DNA of 64,000 bases, taken from NCBI GenBank assembly GCA_017617495.1, contig JAFZWD010000058.1, forward strand, positions 1 to 64,000. Direction: 5' to 3'. Below are positions 50,267 through 60,190 of the stretch, piece by piece. The DNA comes from Bacteroidales bacterium. GTDB taxonomy: Bacteria > Bacteroidota > Bacteroidia > Bacteroidales > UBA932. Positions within the stretch are counted from its first letter, which is position 1. The number at the start of each line of letters is the position of its first letter. Below the pieces are notes generated by a model that ran no database searches, was not told the DNA's origin, and worked only from the letters and a program-made list of their open reading frames with translations. Made by a program: the position numbers and the translations under genes.

Positions 50267-52386
50267 GTGAGAAAAAAGATAAGATAGGCTATACCTTGTA
50301 CCTCTTCTACCTGCTGCTGTTGCTCGCATCGGTGGCTGTGGTAGGGAAACTGGTATACTATCAGTTCATCTGGAAACCGGACGAAAAGATCGCCCGGGCG
50401 CTCACTCCCAAGCCCGAAAGGCTGGTCCTGGAACCCGTGCGCGGCAACATAATCGACTGCAGGGGCAGGCTTCTCGCAATGTCGTATCCCGAATACGAAA
50501 TCCGTATGGACTGCACTGTGATGAAGGATGCCTTCGCGCGCCTCTCCAACAAAGACACCGCTGCACGGAGGGAGGCCCGCTGGCTCGACGACGCCCGCAA
50601 GCTTTCGTACGGACTGGAAAAACTCATCGGCGAAAAGACCGCGGACGAATACTTCGCGGCCATACGCAACGGCCGCTCCAACGGGGCGAAATATCTGCCC
50701 ATAGCCAAGCACGTGGACCTCACCACGCTGGGCGAGCTCAAAAAGCTTCCCCTCTTCAAGCTGGCTCCGGGACGCGGCGGGCTCATAGTCAAGGGCCGCA
50801 ACGTCCGCAAATATCCCTACGGCAGCCTCGCGCGCAGGGCCCTCGGATACGTTAAGGACAACAGCGGCGACCTGGGCACCGAAGATGCCAACAAGGGCCT
50901 CGAGCGCAAGTTCGACTCCGTGCTCCACGGCAAGGACGGCCGCGAGGTCAGGCGCACCAGCGACCGCGGGCGCATCCGCGACAACGACAGCAGTTATGTG
51001 CGCGCGATAGACGGAAAGGACCTCCGCATCACCATAGACATCGACCTCCAGGACATCGCCGACAAGGCGCTCAGGAGCAAGATTCAGGACGAAGAAGACC
51101 TCGAAGAGGCCTGCCTGGTGCTGATGGACGTGAAGAGCGGAGCCATCCGGGCGATGGTAAACCTCAAGCGCGAGCTGATCAATCCCCAGCACTTCGGCGA
51201 AGTTTACAACACCGCCATCCAGCGCCGCTGCGAACCCGGTTCTGTATTCAAGACAGCCACACTGCTGGCGGCAATCGACGACGGCTACATAAAGAGCCTC
51301 GATGAGACCATCCCCACCAACCACGGCCATGTGCGCAACGTCGCGGGCAACTATCCGCAGGACGTGCACATCCTGGACTGGGAAAGGGAATACAAAACTA
51401 ACGAAATAAGCTACCTGGACGGATTCAAGATTTCCTCCAACTACGTTCTTTCCACCATAGCGGTCGAGAATTACAAGGACCGCAAGGCGGAATTCGTTTC
51501 CAAGCTTTACCAGTTCGGCCTCGGCGACTCGTTCAACTTCGACCTCGACGGCATGGCCGCGCCGTACATCCCGGATCCGAACGCCAGGGACAAACACGGC
51601 AAGAAGCTCTTCAGCAACACTTCGCTGGCGCAGGTCGGCTTCGGCTACGGCACAATGGAAACTCCCCTGCAGATACTCACGTTCTACAACGGAATCGCCA
51701 ACGGCGGCCGCCTGATGAAGCCTTACCTTGTGGAAGACGTGGAGTACCGCGGAGACGTTCTGGTAAAATACGGGCAGAGCTACATAAACAAGGCGATGTG
51801 CAAAAAGGCCTCCATCGACACCCTGCGCAGGGCGCTTCTCGCGGTAACCGAAGAAGGTACCGCCAAGGTGCTCAAGAATGCCAAGTGCAAGGTGGCGGGC
51901 AAGACCGGAACTTCCTTTGCCACGGTGGGCGGCAGCTACACCAGCGACGAGGGCCGCATCTACCAGGGCACCTTCGTGGGATTCTTCCCCGCCGAGAGCC
52001 CCAAGTACAGCATCGTGTGCCAGGTTGTTTCCAAACCTACCAGGCGCCAGTACCAGGGAGGCGGCATCCCCGCCAGGGCGGTGAAGGACGTAGTAAATTA
52101 CATCGCCGATACGGAGCCCACGTGGAGGGAACATATAGGGAAGGAAGGCCAGGTGCCTGCGATGAAGGCGGATCTTCCCGAAGTGGAGGTGCAGTCTTCC
52201 AAGGAAGGAGGCGACACGGTGATCCTGCCCGACTTCAGGGGGATGGGCATCAGCGACATCCTGTACCTGGCGGAAAACGCCGGCCTGCACTGCAGCTACA
52301 CCGGAAGCGGCCTTGCCAGGAGCCAGTCCCCCGCCCCGGGAGCGAGGCTCAGGGCCGGAAGCACAGTTAACATAGTATTGAAATGA
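50263..52386 (+). CDS. ftsI: division-specific transpeptidase FtsI (PBP3-type, with PASTA domain)
   Basis: FtsI cross-links septal peptidoglycan. The 707-residue protein has a short cytoplasmic tail, one membrane helix (about 7-27), a PBP dimerisation domain (about 50-270) and the transpeptidase domain with the active-site SVFK (Ser327, Lys330), the SSN motif in KISSNYVLS and KTG at residues 547-549. A single PASTA domain ends the protein (VILPDFRGMGISDIL), which E. coli FtsI lacks. It overlaps ftsL and murE by 4 bases each. Confidence 0.96.
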   Translation: MSEKKDKIGYTLYLFYLLLLLASVAVVGKLVYYQFIWKPDEKIARALTPKPERLVLEPVRGNIIDCRGRLLAMSYPEYEIRMDCTVMKDAFARLSNKDTAARREARWLDDARKLSYGLEKLIGEKTADEYFAAIRNGRSNGAKYLPIAKHVDLTTLGELKKLPLFKLAPGRGGLIVKGRNVRKYPYGSLARRALGYVKDNSGDLGTEDANKGLERKFDSVLHGKDGREVRRTSDRGRIRDNDSSYVRAIDGKDLRITIDIDLQDIADKALRSKIQDEEDLEEACLVLMDVKSGAIRAMVNLKRELINPQHFGEVYNTAIQRRCEPGSVFKTATLLAAIDDGYIKSLDETIPTNHGHVRNVAGNYPQDVHILDWEREYKTNEISYLDGFKISSNYVLSTIAVENYKDRKAEFVSKLYQFGLGDSFNFDLDGMAAPYIPDPNARDKHGKKLFSNTSLAQVGFGYGTMETPLQILTFYNGIANGGRLMKPYLVEDVEYRGDVLVKYGQSYINKAMCKKASIDTLRRALLAVTEEGTAKVLKNAKCKVAGKTGTSFATVGGSYTSDEGRIYQGTFVGFFPAESPKYSIVCQVVSKPTRRQYQGGGIPARAVKDVVNYIADTEPTWREHIGKEGQVPAMKADLPEVEVQSSKEGGDTVILPDFRGMGISDILYLAENAGLHCSYTGSGLARSQSPAPGARLRAGSTVNIVLK

Positions 52387-53783
52387 AACTTGCAGATATA
52401 ATAAAAGGAACGGGCGCGACCATTCTGCGCGGCACTCCGGACACCGAAGTCCTGGGAATAACCTCCGATTCCCGCAAGGTGGAGAAGGGATGGCTGTTCA
52501 TCGCCGTCAAGGGATGCGCGGTGGACGGGCACGCCTTCGTGGACCAGGCGGTGGAGAAGGGCGCAGCCGCGGTGGTGGACGCCGACCGCAGGGCACTGGC
52601 CCTGTGCGCCGACCGTTTCTACGGGCATCCGTCCGGCAAACTCGAGCTGGTGGGAATTACCGGCACCAACGGCAAAACCACAACTGTCACGCTCCTCTAT
52701 AACCTTTTCCGCGGGCTCGGATACGAGTGCGGGCTGCTGTCGACCATAGCCAATTACGTGGGCACCCGCCGCAGCGAAACCGCCAACACCACCGCCGACC
52801 CCATCACCATCAATTCGCTTATGGCGGAGATGGTGGAAGCTGGATGCAAGTACTGCTTCATGGAGGTGAGTTCCATCGGCATCGAGCAGGAGCGCACCGC
52901 CGGCCTCGAATTCAGGGTGGGCATCTTCAGCAACCTCACCCACGACCATCTGGACTATCACAAGACCTTTGCGGAGTACCTCCGCTGCAAGAAGCTCTTC
53001 TTCGACGGACTCGGCGCGGATGCGGTGGCCATTACCAACGCCGACGACCGCAACGGACTGGTGATGACTCAGAATACCAGGGCGAAAGTGGTCACCTACT
53101 CCTGCCGCAAGGCCGCCGACCACAACTGCCGCATACTCGAGGAAAGCTTCGAGGGCATGCTCCTCAAGATCGACGGCACCGAGGTCTGGACCAGGCTCAC
53201 CGGCGCCCACAATGCATACAACGTGCTCGCGATATACTGCGCGGCGCTTGCACTCGGCGCCGACAAGGGCGAAATCCTGCTTGCGGTCAGCAAGCTCGAA
53301 AGCGCGCCCGGCAGGCTGGAGACACTGCGCGGCCCCAGGGACCTTGCAGTGGTGATAGACTACGCACACACTCCCGACGCACTCGAGAACGTGCTCAAAA
53401 CTCTGCGCGACATCGCCCCGAAACGGCAGCTTATCTGTCTCTTCGGATGCGGAGGCGACCGCGACCGCAGCAAGCGGCCCGAGATGGCGGCGATAGCGGA
53501 GAAGATGGCCGACCGCATCTTCATAACCTCGGACAACTGCCGCACGGAGAACCCGGACGACATTATCGCCGAGATCCGCACGGGTCTCAGCGCAAAGGGT
53601 GCGGCAAGGGCCATCTGCATAACCGACCGCAGGGAAGCCATCCGCACTGCGATACTCACCGCCCCCGAGTCCGCCACCATCCTCATCGCGGGCAAGGGGC
53701 ACGAGACCTACCAGATCATCGGTACCACCAAATACCACTTTGACGAACGTGAAATAGTTGACGAAATCTTTAAATCGTTATGA
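52383..53783 (+). CDS. murE: UDP-MurNAc-tripeptide synthetase MurE
   Basis: MurE adds the third amino acid (meso-diaminopimelate in most Gram-negative bacteria) to UDP-MurNAc-dipeptide. The 466-residue protein has the ATP loop GTNGKTT, the NTTADPITI substrate segment, the VVIDYAHTPDALENVL segment and the C-terminal domain. The diaminopimelate-recognition motif, DNPR in most such enzymes, reads DNCR here (residues 384-387), with the Arg kept. It overlaps ftsI and mraY by 4 bases. Confidence 0.96.
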   Translation: MKLADIIKGTGATILRGTPDTEVLGITSDSRKVEKGWLFIAVKGCAVDGHAFVDQAVEKGAAAVVDADRRALALCADRFYGHPSGKLELVGITGTNGKTTTVTLLYNLFRGLGYECGLLSTIANYVGTRRSETANTTADPITINSLMAEMVEAGCKYCFMEVSSIGIEQERTAGLEFRVGIFSNLTHDHLDYHKTFAEYLRCKKLFFDGLGADAVAITNADDRNGLVMTQNTRAKVVTYSCRKAADHNCRILEESFEGMLLKIDGTEVWTRLTGAHNAYNVLAIYCAALALGADKGEILLAVSKLESAPGRLETLRGPRDLAVVIDYAHTPDALENVLKTLRDIAPKRQLICLFGCGGDRDRSKRPEMAAIAEKMADRIFITSDNCRTENPDDIIAEIRTGLSAKGAARAICITDRREAIRTAILTAPESATILIAGKGHETYQIIGTTKYHFDEREIVDEIFKSL

Positions 53784-54940
53784 TATACTACCTTTCAGAA
53801 CTGCTGAAAAACACCGACTTCCCGGGGCACGGCCTGCTGGCTTACATATCGTTCAGGGCAATCGCCGCAGTGGTGATAAGCATGCTTATATCCTTCTTCG
53901 CCGGAAAAAGAATCATTGCCTGGCTGCAGCTCAGGCAGATCGGCGAAACCGTGCGCGACCTCGGTCTCGAGGGACAGATGCAGAAAAAGGGCACCCCTAC
54001 CATGGGAGGCATCATAATCCTGCTGTCGCTCATCGTGTCCGTGCTTCTCACCTGCGACCTGGGCAATATCTACATAATCCTGCTTCTTATCACAACGCTC
54101 TGGTGCGGAGGCATCGGCTTTGCCGACGATTATATCAAGGTGTTCAGACATAACAAGGAGGGAATGAGCGAGCGGGGTAAACTCATACTGCAGTTTGTAC
54201 TGGCCCTGGGTATCGCTCTCATCTTCTGCTTCTCGCAGAACATCTGGGGACAGGCGCCCAAACAGCTCGTAACTACCATTCCTTTCGTGAAGGCCAACGA
54301 GTTCGACTATTCCTGGCTCTCGCCGTTCAAGGGACAGCTCGGAATGTACGTCTCCTGGGGCATTTACGTGGTGATGATAATCGTGGTCATACTCGCCTGC
54401 TCCAACGGAGCCAACCTCACCGACGGCCTGGACGGCCTTTCCGCCGGCACTTCATCAATAATCTCCGTGGTCATCGCAGTGCTCGCCTATCTCAGCGGCA
54501 ACATCCTGAATTCCGGCTACCTGAACATTATGTACCTGCCGGGCACCGGCGAGATTGCAGTCTTCATGGCCGCATTCGTAGGTGCGCTGATAGGGTTCCT
54601 GTGGTACAACACCTTCCCCGCCCAGGTATTCATGGGCGATACGGGAAGCCTTGCCATCGGCGGCATCATCGGAGTGAGCGCAATCCTCATCCGCAAGGAA
54701 CTTCTTCTCCCGCTGCTCTGCGGCATTTTCCTGGTGGAGAGCGCGAGCGTGCTGATTCAGAAATACTGGTTCAAATACACCAGGCACAAATATGGCGAGG
54801 GCCGCCGCGTTTTCCTGATGGCCCCGCTGCATCATCATTACCAGAAACAGGGCGTGCCGGAACCGCGCATAGTTTCCCGCTTCTGGATTGTAGGTATTAT
54901 ACTGGCTGTCAGCACTTTGGCACTGCTTAAAATACGTTAG
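53780..54940 (+). CDS. mraY: phospho-MurNAc-pentapeptide translocase
   Basis: MraY transfers phospho-MurNAc-pentapeptide to undecaprenyl phosphate, forming lipid I, at the inner membrane. The 386-residue polytopic protein has the family loops KKGTPTMGG, FADDYIKV, NLTDGLDGL and MAPLHHHYQ. Length and helix number (about ten) are normal. The lipid carrier comes from UppS, encoded at 25.2-25.9 kb. Three bases separate it from murD. Confidence 0.97.
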   Translation: MIYYLSELLKNTDFPGHGLLAYISFRAIAAVVISMLISFFAGKRIIAWLQLRQIGETVRDLGLEGQMQKKGTPTMGGIIILLSLIVSVLLTCDLGNIYIILLLITTLWCGGIGFADDYIKVFRHNKEGMSERGKLILQFVLALGIALIFCFSQNIWGQAPKQLVTTIPFVKANEFDYSWLSPFKGQLGMYVSWGIYVVMIIVVILACSNGANLTDGLDGLSAGTSSIISVVIAVLAYLSGNILNSGYLNIMYLPGTGEIAVFMAAFVGALIGFLWYNTFPAQVFMGDTGSLAIGGIIGVSAILIRKELLLPLLCGIFLVESASVLIQKYWFKYTRHKYGEGRRVFLMAPLHHHYQKQGVPEPRIVSRFWIVGIILAVSTLALLKIR

Positions 54941-54943
54941 GCG

Positions 54944-56284
54944 ATGGCAAGACTTGTTGTTTTGGGCGGGGCCGAAAGCGGCGTGGGAGCCGCGGTCCTC
55001 GCGAAAGTGAAGGGTTTCGATGTGTTTCTTTCCGACAACGGGAAGATAAAGGAAGAATACGCGCAGATGCTGCGCAAATGGGATGTGCCCTTCGAAGAGG
55101 GCGGGCACACCGAGGATCTGGTGCTGAACGCCGACGAGGTAGTCAAGAGCCCCGGCATCCCGGAGACCGTGCCCATCGTGCGGAAGCTTGTGGCCAAGGG
55201 GATAAAGGTGATTTCGGAGATAGAATTCGCCGGCCGCTACGACAGCGCCCGGAAGATCTGCATCACCGGATCCAACGGCAAGACCACAACCACTTCGCTC
55301 ATATACTACCTGCTGCAGAACGCCGGCCTCAACGTAGGCCTGGGCGGCAACATCGGCAAAAGCTACGCACTGCAGGTGGCGACCGAGCAGCACGACTATT
55401 ACGTACTGGAAATCAGCAGTTTCCAGCTGGACGGCTGCTACGATTTCCGTCCGGACATCGCCATCATCACCAACATCACCCCGGACCATCTCGACCGCTA
55501 CGACCACAATTTCGAAAACTACATCCGCAGCAAGTTCCGCATCACGCAGAACCTGCGCCCGGAGGACTGCTTCATATTCGATTCGGACGACGACATCACA
55601 ATCGGACATCTCAGCAAGATAGTGGTCCACGCCCAGATGCTCCCCTTCTCGCAGAAGCAGGAAGTTGAGCAGGGTGCGTTCGTTCGCGAAGGTAAAATCG
55701 TCCTGCGCTACAAGCAGAGCGAAAGCGAAATCTTCCTCAACGAACTGGCACTCGGTGGCAGGCACAACATCTACAACTCGATGGCAGCCGCCCTGGCGGC
55801 AAAGGCCACAGGCATCAAGAACGAGATAATCCGAAGCTCGCTCAAGAGCTTTACCCCCATCGAGCACAGGCTTGAGCCCGTGCTCAGCGTGGGCGGGGTG
55901 CTCTACATCAACGACTCCAAGGCCACCAACGTGGATTCGGCATGGTACGCGCTCGAAAGCCAGACCAAGCCCGTGGTGTGGATAGTCGGGGGCACCGACA
56001 AGGGCAACGACTATTCCGTACTCACCGAGCTTGTAAAGGCAAAGGTCAAGGCAATCGTCTGCCTCGGAGTGGACAACAGCAAGATTCACGCTGCGTTCGA
56101 GCACATCGTCGGCAGCGACAGGATAGTCGACACGCTCAGCGCCCAGGAGGCGGTGAAGGCATCCGCGGCATTCGCCGAAAGCGGCGACGTGGTACTGCTC
56201 AGCCCCTGCTGCGCCAGCTTCGACCTCTTCAAATGCTACGAGGACCGCGGCGACCAGTTCAAAGCCGCGGTAAGGAACCTTTAA
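54944..56284 (+). CDS. murD: UDP-N-acetylmuramoylalanine--D-glutamate ligase
   Basis: MurD adds D-glutamate to UDP-MurNAc-L-alanine in the cytoplasm. The 446-residue protein has an N-terminal Rossmann-like domain (RLVVLGGAESGVG), the ATP loop ITGSNGKTTT, the YYVLEISSFQLDG strand, NITPDHLDR and the C-terminal domain with INDSKATN and the ending LLSPCCASFDLF. It follows mraY by 3 bases and precedes ftsW by 12 bases. Confidence 0.97.
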   Translation: MARLVVLGGAESGVGAAVLAKVKGFDVFLSDNGKIKEEYAQMLRKWDVPFEEGGHTEDLVLNADEVVKSPGIPETVPIVRKLVAKGIKVISEIEFAGRYDSARKICITGSNGKTTTTSLIYYLLQNAGLNVGLGGNIGKSYALQVATEQHDYYVLEISSFQLDGCYDFRPDIAIITNITPDHLDRYDHNFENYIRSKFRITQNLRPEDCFIFDSDDDITIGHLSKIVVHAQMLPFSQKQEVEQGAFVREGKIVLRYKQSESEIFLNELALGGRHNIYNSMAAALAAKATGIKNEIIRSSLKSFTPIEHRLEPVLSVGGVLYINDSKATNVDSAWYALESQTKPVVWIVGGTDKGNDYSVLTELVKAKVKAIVCLGVDNSKIHAAFEHIVGSDRIVDTLSAQEAVKASAAFAESGDVVLLSPCCASFDLFKCYEDRGDQFKAAVRNL

Positions 56285-56296
56285 CCCTGAGGATTT

Positions 56297-57724
56297 ATGG
56301 CAACGGACGGCAAAAAGAAATTCTGGACCTATCTGGACGAGATGGAAGGCGACAAGATCGTCTGGATTGTCGTGCTGCTGCTCATCCTGTGCTCGATCCT
56401 GTGCCTGTTCTCTTCGACCTCCAGCCTGCTCAAGGGCGAAGCCACGAGGATAGACATACTCAAAGGGCAGATAATACTGTCGCTCGCCGGCATCGGAGTG
56501 CTGATATTCTGCTACAACATAAAGAGCCTCCGCGTTTGGAAATTCTTTGCCAAATGGGGCTTCCTGCTGTCGCTGGGGCTGCTCGTCTTCGTGGCCGGGC
56601 ACCTGAACCTGGGTGTTGTGCGCGCCGCCAGCGTCAACGGTTCCTGGCGTATCCTTTCGGTGGCCGGGCAGCAGATCCACGTGCTCGAGGTAGTGAAGGT
56701 ATCCATGATGATGTACCTCGCCTGGGCGATGGATGCATACCGGAACGGCCATTTCGACAAATGGTTCACCGATCCCAAATATGCGCACTGGGCCGATGAC
56801 CTGCGGCGCTGGACAGCGCTCTACATACCATTCGTGCTGATTTTCGTGCTGGCCCTCACCGCCAGCGGTTCCGCCGCCTTCATAACCGGCGGTCTGATGC
56901 TTCTGCTCATAATGCTGGGCGGCGGCAAGTTCAAGGACCTTCTGGTGCTGATGGCGGGCGGACTGCTTCTGCTCGGAGTAGTGGCCGGCCTCAACCATGT
57001 GTCGCGCAGCGCGTCCAACCCCAACGGCGCGGTATTCGAGCGCTGGGCGACCATCGAAAACCGCCTCATCGGCGCAGTCAAGGACAGCCCCGCCGAAGAG
57101 ATAGCCAAAACGGCGCCAGTCGGCAGCCGCGACTTCCAGGACGCGATTGACGAAATCCGCCAGCCCTACAGCGCAAAGATTGCCATCCACCAGGGCAAAA
57201 TCATCGGAAAAGGCCCCGGACGCAGCTCGCAGCGCTACGTAGTGCCCGATTTCTCGGAAGACTACATGTTCAGCTTCATAATCGAGGAGTACGGCATCAT
57301 CGGAGGCATCTTCGTGATAATGATATACCTGAGCCTTCTCGCCAGAGGCACCATAATAGCCCGCAACTGCGACGACTTCTTTGCCAAGATGTGCGTGGCC
57401 GGACTGGTGCTGCTGATCAGCGGGCAGGCTTTCCTGCACATCTTCGTGAACGTGGACATCGGCCCGATGACGGGCCAGACGCTGCCGGTGATAAGCCACG
57501 GCACCTCGGCCTTCCTCTGCTTCATGGCGGCCTTCGGGGTAATCCTGAGCCTCAGCCGCATAGCCGCAAAACGCATGAAGAAGGAGCAGCAGGACGCCGT
57601 TCCTCTCGTAGAGCTCGAACAGGTGAAGGAAGAAGCGCAGGCCGAACAGGAGAGCACGCTGAGCGACCTTGCCGATTTCGAAAGCGAAAAAACTAACGAC
57701 GAACCGGAATATGAAGAAGTATAA
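56297..57724 (+). CDS. ftsW: SEDS-family septal glycosyltransferase FtsW
   Basis: FtsW polymerises lipid II at the septum together with FtsI. The 475-residue protein has about ten membrane helices, the large extracytoplasmic loop with the AIHQGKIIGKGPGRSSQR type segment and the conserved late motif ISHGTSAFLCFM. Compared with E. coli FtsW it has an extra acidic, cytoplasmic C-terminal tail of about 40 residues rich in Glu. The last 14 bases overlap murG. Confidence 0.96.
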   Translation: MATDGKKKFWTYLDEMEGDKIVWIVVLLLILCSILCLFSSTSSLLKGEATRIDILKGQIILSLAGIGVLIFCYNIKSLRVWKFFAKWGFLLSLGLLVFVAGHLNLGVVRAASVNGSWRILSVAGQQIHVLEVVKVSMMMYLAWAMDAYRNGHFDKWFTDPKYAHWADDLRRWTALYIPFVLIFVLALTASGSAAFITGGLMLLLIMLGGGKFKDLLVLMAGGLLLLGVVAGLNHVSRSASNPNGAVFERWATIENRLIGAVKDSPAEEIAKTAPVGSRDFQDAIDEIRQPYSAKIAIHQGKIIGKGPGRSSQRYVVPDFSEDYMFSFIIEEYGIIGGIFVIMIYLSLLARGTIIARNCDDFFAKMCVAGLVLLISGQAFLHIFVNVDIGPMTGQTLPVISHGTSAFLCFMAAFGVILSLSRIAAKRMKKEQQDAVPLVELEQVKEEAQAEQESTLSDLADFESEKTNDEPEYEEV

Positions 57725-58838
57725 GAAGATACGCGCAATTATCAGCGGTGGCGGCACGGGGGGACACATCTTCCCCGCCGTTTCCATCGCATCCAAACTC
57801 CGCGAGCTCAACCCCGAAAACGAGATTCTCTTCGTGGGGGCCGAGGGCAAGATGGAGATGGAGAAAGTGCCTGCGGCAGGATTCGAGATAGTCGGCCTGC
57901 CCATCCTGGGCCTTCAGCGGCAGCTTAACTGGAAGAATATCAAGAACGATATCCAGGTGCCCTTCCGCTGGCTGGCGAGCCTCCGCAAGGCCGGGCGCAT
58001 AATCGACAGCTTCAAGCCGGACATCGCCATAGGCGTGGGCGGCTATGCCAGCGCTCCCCTTCTGCGCAAGGCGGTGGCAAAGGGCATCCCCACCCTCATC
58101 CAGGAGCAGAACGGCTTTGCCGGCCTCACCAACAGGATGCTTTCCAAGAAGGTCGGCTGCATCTGCGTGGCCTACGAAGGCATGGAGAAGTTCTTCCCTG
58201 CCGACAAAATTGTCTTCAGCGGCAACCCCATCCGCCCCGAAATGCACCCCTACAGCGCCGCCGAACGCAAGGAAGCGCTCGCATTCTACGGGCTGGACCC
58301 CGCCAAGAAGCATCTGCTCATAGTGGGCGGAAGTCTCGGCAGCGGCACTCTCAATGCCGCGATGAAGAAGTGGATATCCGACGGCTGCCCCGGAGGCGAG
58401 GGCGTGCAGGTGCTCTGGCAGTGCGGCAAGTACTACAAGAAGGGCGTGGACGAGTTTATGGCGGGAAGGGATCTCCCCGACATCAGGCATTCCGATTTCA
58501 TCGCGAGGATGGATTACGCCTATGCGGCGGCGGACCTGATCATCTCGCGCAGCGGGGCTTCTTCGATTTCGGAGATCTGCGCCACGCGCAAGGCCGCCGT
58601 GTTCGTGCCCTCCCCCAACGTGGCTGAGGACCACCAGACGCACAACGCCATGGCTCTCGTGAGCAAGGATGCAGCAGTGCTGGTGCGCGACGCCGAAGCG
58701 GCGGAGAAGCTGATGCCTGCGGCGATGGAGCTGATTCGAGACGAGAAGAAGATTGCGCAGATGGAGCGCAACACCGAGCCCCTCGCAAGGCTGGACGCCG
58801 CGCAGACTATAGTTGACGAGATTTACAAACTGGTATGA
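57711..58838 (+). CDS. murG: UDP-GlcNAc--lipid I GlcNAc transferase MurG
   Basis: MurG adds GlcNAc to lipid I, giving lipid II. The 375-residue protein begins KKYKKIRAIISGGGTGGHIFPA from the ATG at 57711, the last start before the conserved glycine loop. Further motifs are GVGGYAS, LIQEQNGFAGLTNR and the donor-site segment ISRSGASSISEI. It overlaps ftsW by 14 bases in another frame and murC by 4 bases. Confidence 0.96.
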   Translation: MKKYKKIRAIISGGGTGGHIFPAVSIASKLRELNPENEILFVGAEGKMEMEKVPAAGFEIVGLPILGLQRQLNWKNIKNDIQVPFRWLASLRKAGRIIDSFKPDIAIGVGGYASAPLLRKAVAKGIPTLIQEQNGFAGLTNRMLSKKVGCICVAYEGMEKFFPADKIVFSGNPIRPEMHPYSAAERKEALAFYGLDPAKKHLLIVGGSLGSGTLNAAMKKWISDGCPGGEGVQVLWQCGKYYKKGVDEFMAGRDLPDIRHSDFIARMDYAYAAADLIISRSGASSISEICATRKAAVFVPSPNVAEDHQTHNAMALVSKDAAVLVRDAEAAEKLMPAAMELIRDEKKIAQMERNTEPLARLDAAQTIVDEIYKLV

Positions 58839-60190
58839 GTTACAGGAATATATATTTTATAGGTATAGGCGGAATCGGAATGAGCGCCATAGCCCGGTAC
58901 TACAAGTTCAAGGGTTTTGAGGTGGCCGGCTACGACCGCACTCCCTCCGAACTCACCGCAGAACTCGAAGCCGAGGGCATCGCAGTGCACTACGAGGACC
59001 GCCCCGACCTGATTCCGCAGGACGTGGAGAGCACCCTCGTGGTCTACACTCCCGCCATCCCCGCATCCCTGAAGGAGCTCCAGACGGTTCAGGCAAAGGG
59101 TTACCGCGTGATCAAGCGCAGCCGCATGCTCGGCGAGATTACCGAGGGTCAGAAGTGCCTGGCGGTTGCCGGCACCCACGGCAAGACCACGACATCAACT
59201 CTTATCGCCCATATCCTCACTGAATCCGGAGCAGGATGCTCCGCCTTCCTCGGAGGCATCTCCAAGAATTACAGCACAAACATGCTCGTAAGCCACACTC
59301 CCGTGGTGGTTGCGGAGGCCGACGAGTTCGACCGTTCCTTCCTGCAGCTGCATCCCGAAATCGCGGTAATCACCGCGATGGACGCCGACCATCTGGACAT
59401 CTACGGCGACCTCGAGCACGTGCAGGAAGCTTTCCGTCAGTTCGCATCGCAGGTTAGCGGCACCCTCATCGCCAAGCTCGGCCTGCCCCTCTCGGCCAAG
59501 GACACTCCTGCAAAGATCTTCTCCTATCATTTCGAGGACAAGGCAGCGGATTTCCACGCCGGGAATCTCAGGGTGGACGCACTCGGGCATTACACCTACG
59601 ACCTGCATTATCCCGGAGGAGTCCTGGCGGACATCCGCGTGGGCACGCTCGGCTGGGTTAATGTCGAAAACAGCGTCGCCGCTGCTGCGGTATGCCTCAC
59701 CCACGGAGTGGCTCCCGGGGCCATCCGCAAGGCCATCGGCAGCTTTGCGGGTGCAAAACGCCGCCTGGACGAGCACGTCAACCGCCCGGGCCTCACCTAC
59801 ATCGACGACTATGCCCATCATCCGGAGGAACTCGCCACGGCGATATCTTCCATCCGCGGCATCTTCCCGCACAGAAAAATCACGGCTGTTTTCCAGCCGC
59901 ACCTCTATACCCGCACGAGGGATTTCGCAGCGGACTTCGCACGCGCCCTCAGCGCGGTGGACAAACTCATCCTCCTGGGCATCTACCCCGCCCGCGAGGA
60001 ACCCATTCCCGGCGTTACTTCCGAGATTATCTTCAAGGACGTCACCGCCCCGGAGAAAGTGCTCATCGCCAAGGAGGATCTCCTGCCCCTGCTGGAGAAG
60101 GAGCCCCTCGACGTGCTGGTCACCTTCGGCGCCGGCGACATCGACCGCTTCATTGCACCCATAACCGAAATGCTCGAGAAACGTTCATGA
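58835..60190 (+). CDS. murC: UDP-N-acetylmuramate--L-alanine ligase
   Basis: MurC adds the first amino acid, L-alanine, to UDP-MurNAc. The 451-residue protein has the UDP-binding GIGGIGMSAIARYY at the start, the ATP loop AGTHGKTTTS, the EADEFDRSFL strand, DADHLDIYG and the C-terminal motif IDDYAHHPEELATA. It overlaps murG and ftsQ by 4 bases each. murF and ddl are not in the cluster. Confidence 0.97.
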   Translation: MSYRNIYFIGIGGIGMSAIARYYKFKGFEVAGYDRTPSELTAELEAEGIAVHYEDRPDLIPQDVESTLVVYTPAIPASLKELQTVQAKGYRVIKRSRMLGEITEGQKCLAVAGTHGKTTTSTLIAHILTESGAGCSAFLGGISKNYSTNMLVSHTPVVVAEADEFDRSFLQLHPEIAVITAMDADHLDIYGDLEHVQEAFRQFASQVSGTLIAKLGLPLSAKDTPAKIFSYHFEDKAADFHAGNLRVDALGHYTYDLHYPGGVLADIRVGTLGWVNVENSVAAAAVCLTHGVAPGAIRKAIGSFAGAKRRLDEHVNRPGLTYIDDYAHHPEELATAISSIRGIFPHRKITAVFQPHLYTRTRDFAADFARALSAVDKLILLGIYPAREEPIPGVTSEIIFKDVTAPEKVLIAKEDLLPLLEKEPLDVLVTFGAGDIDRFIAPITEMLEKRS

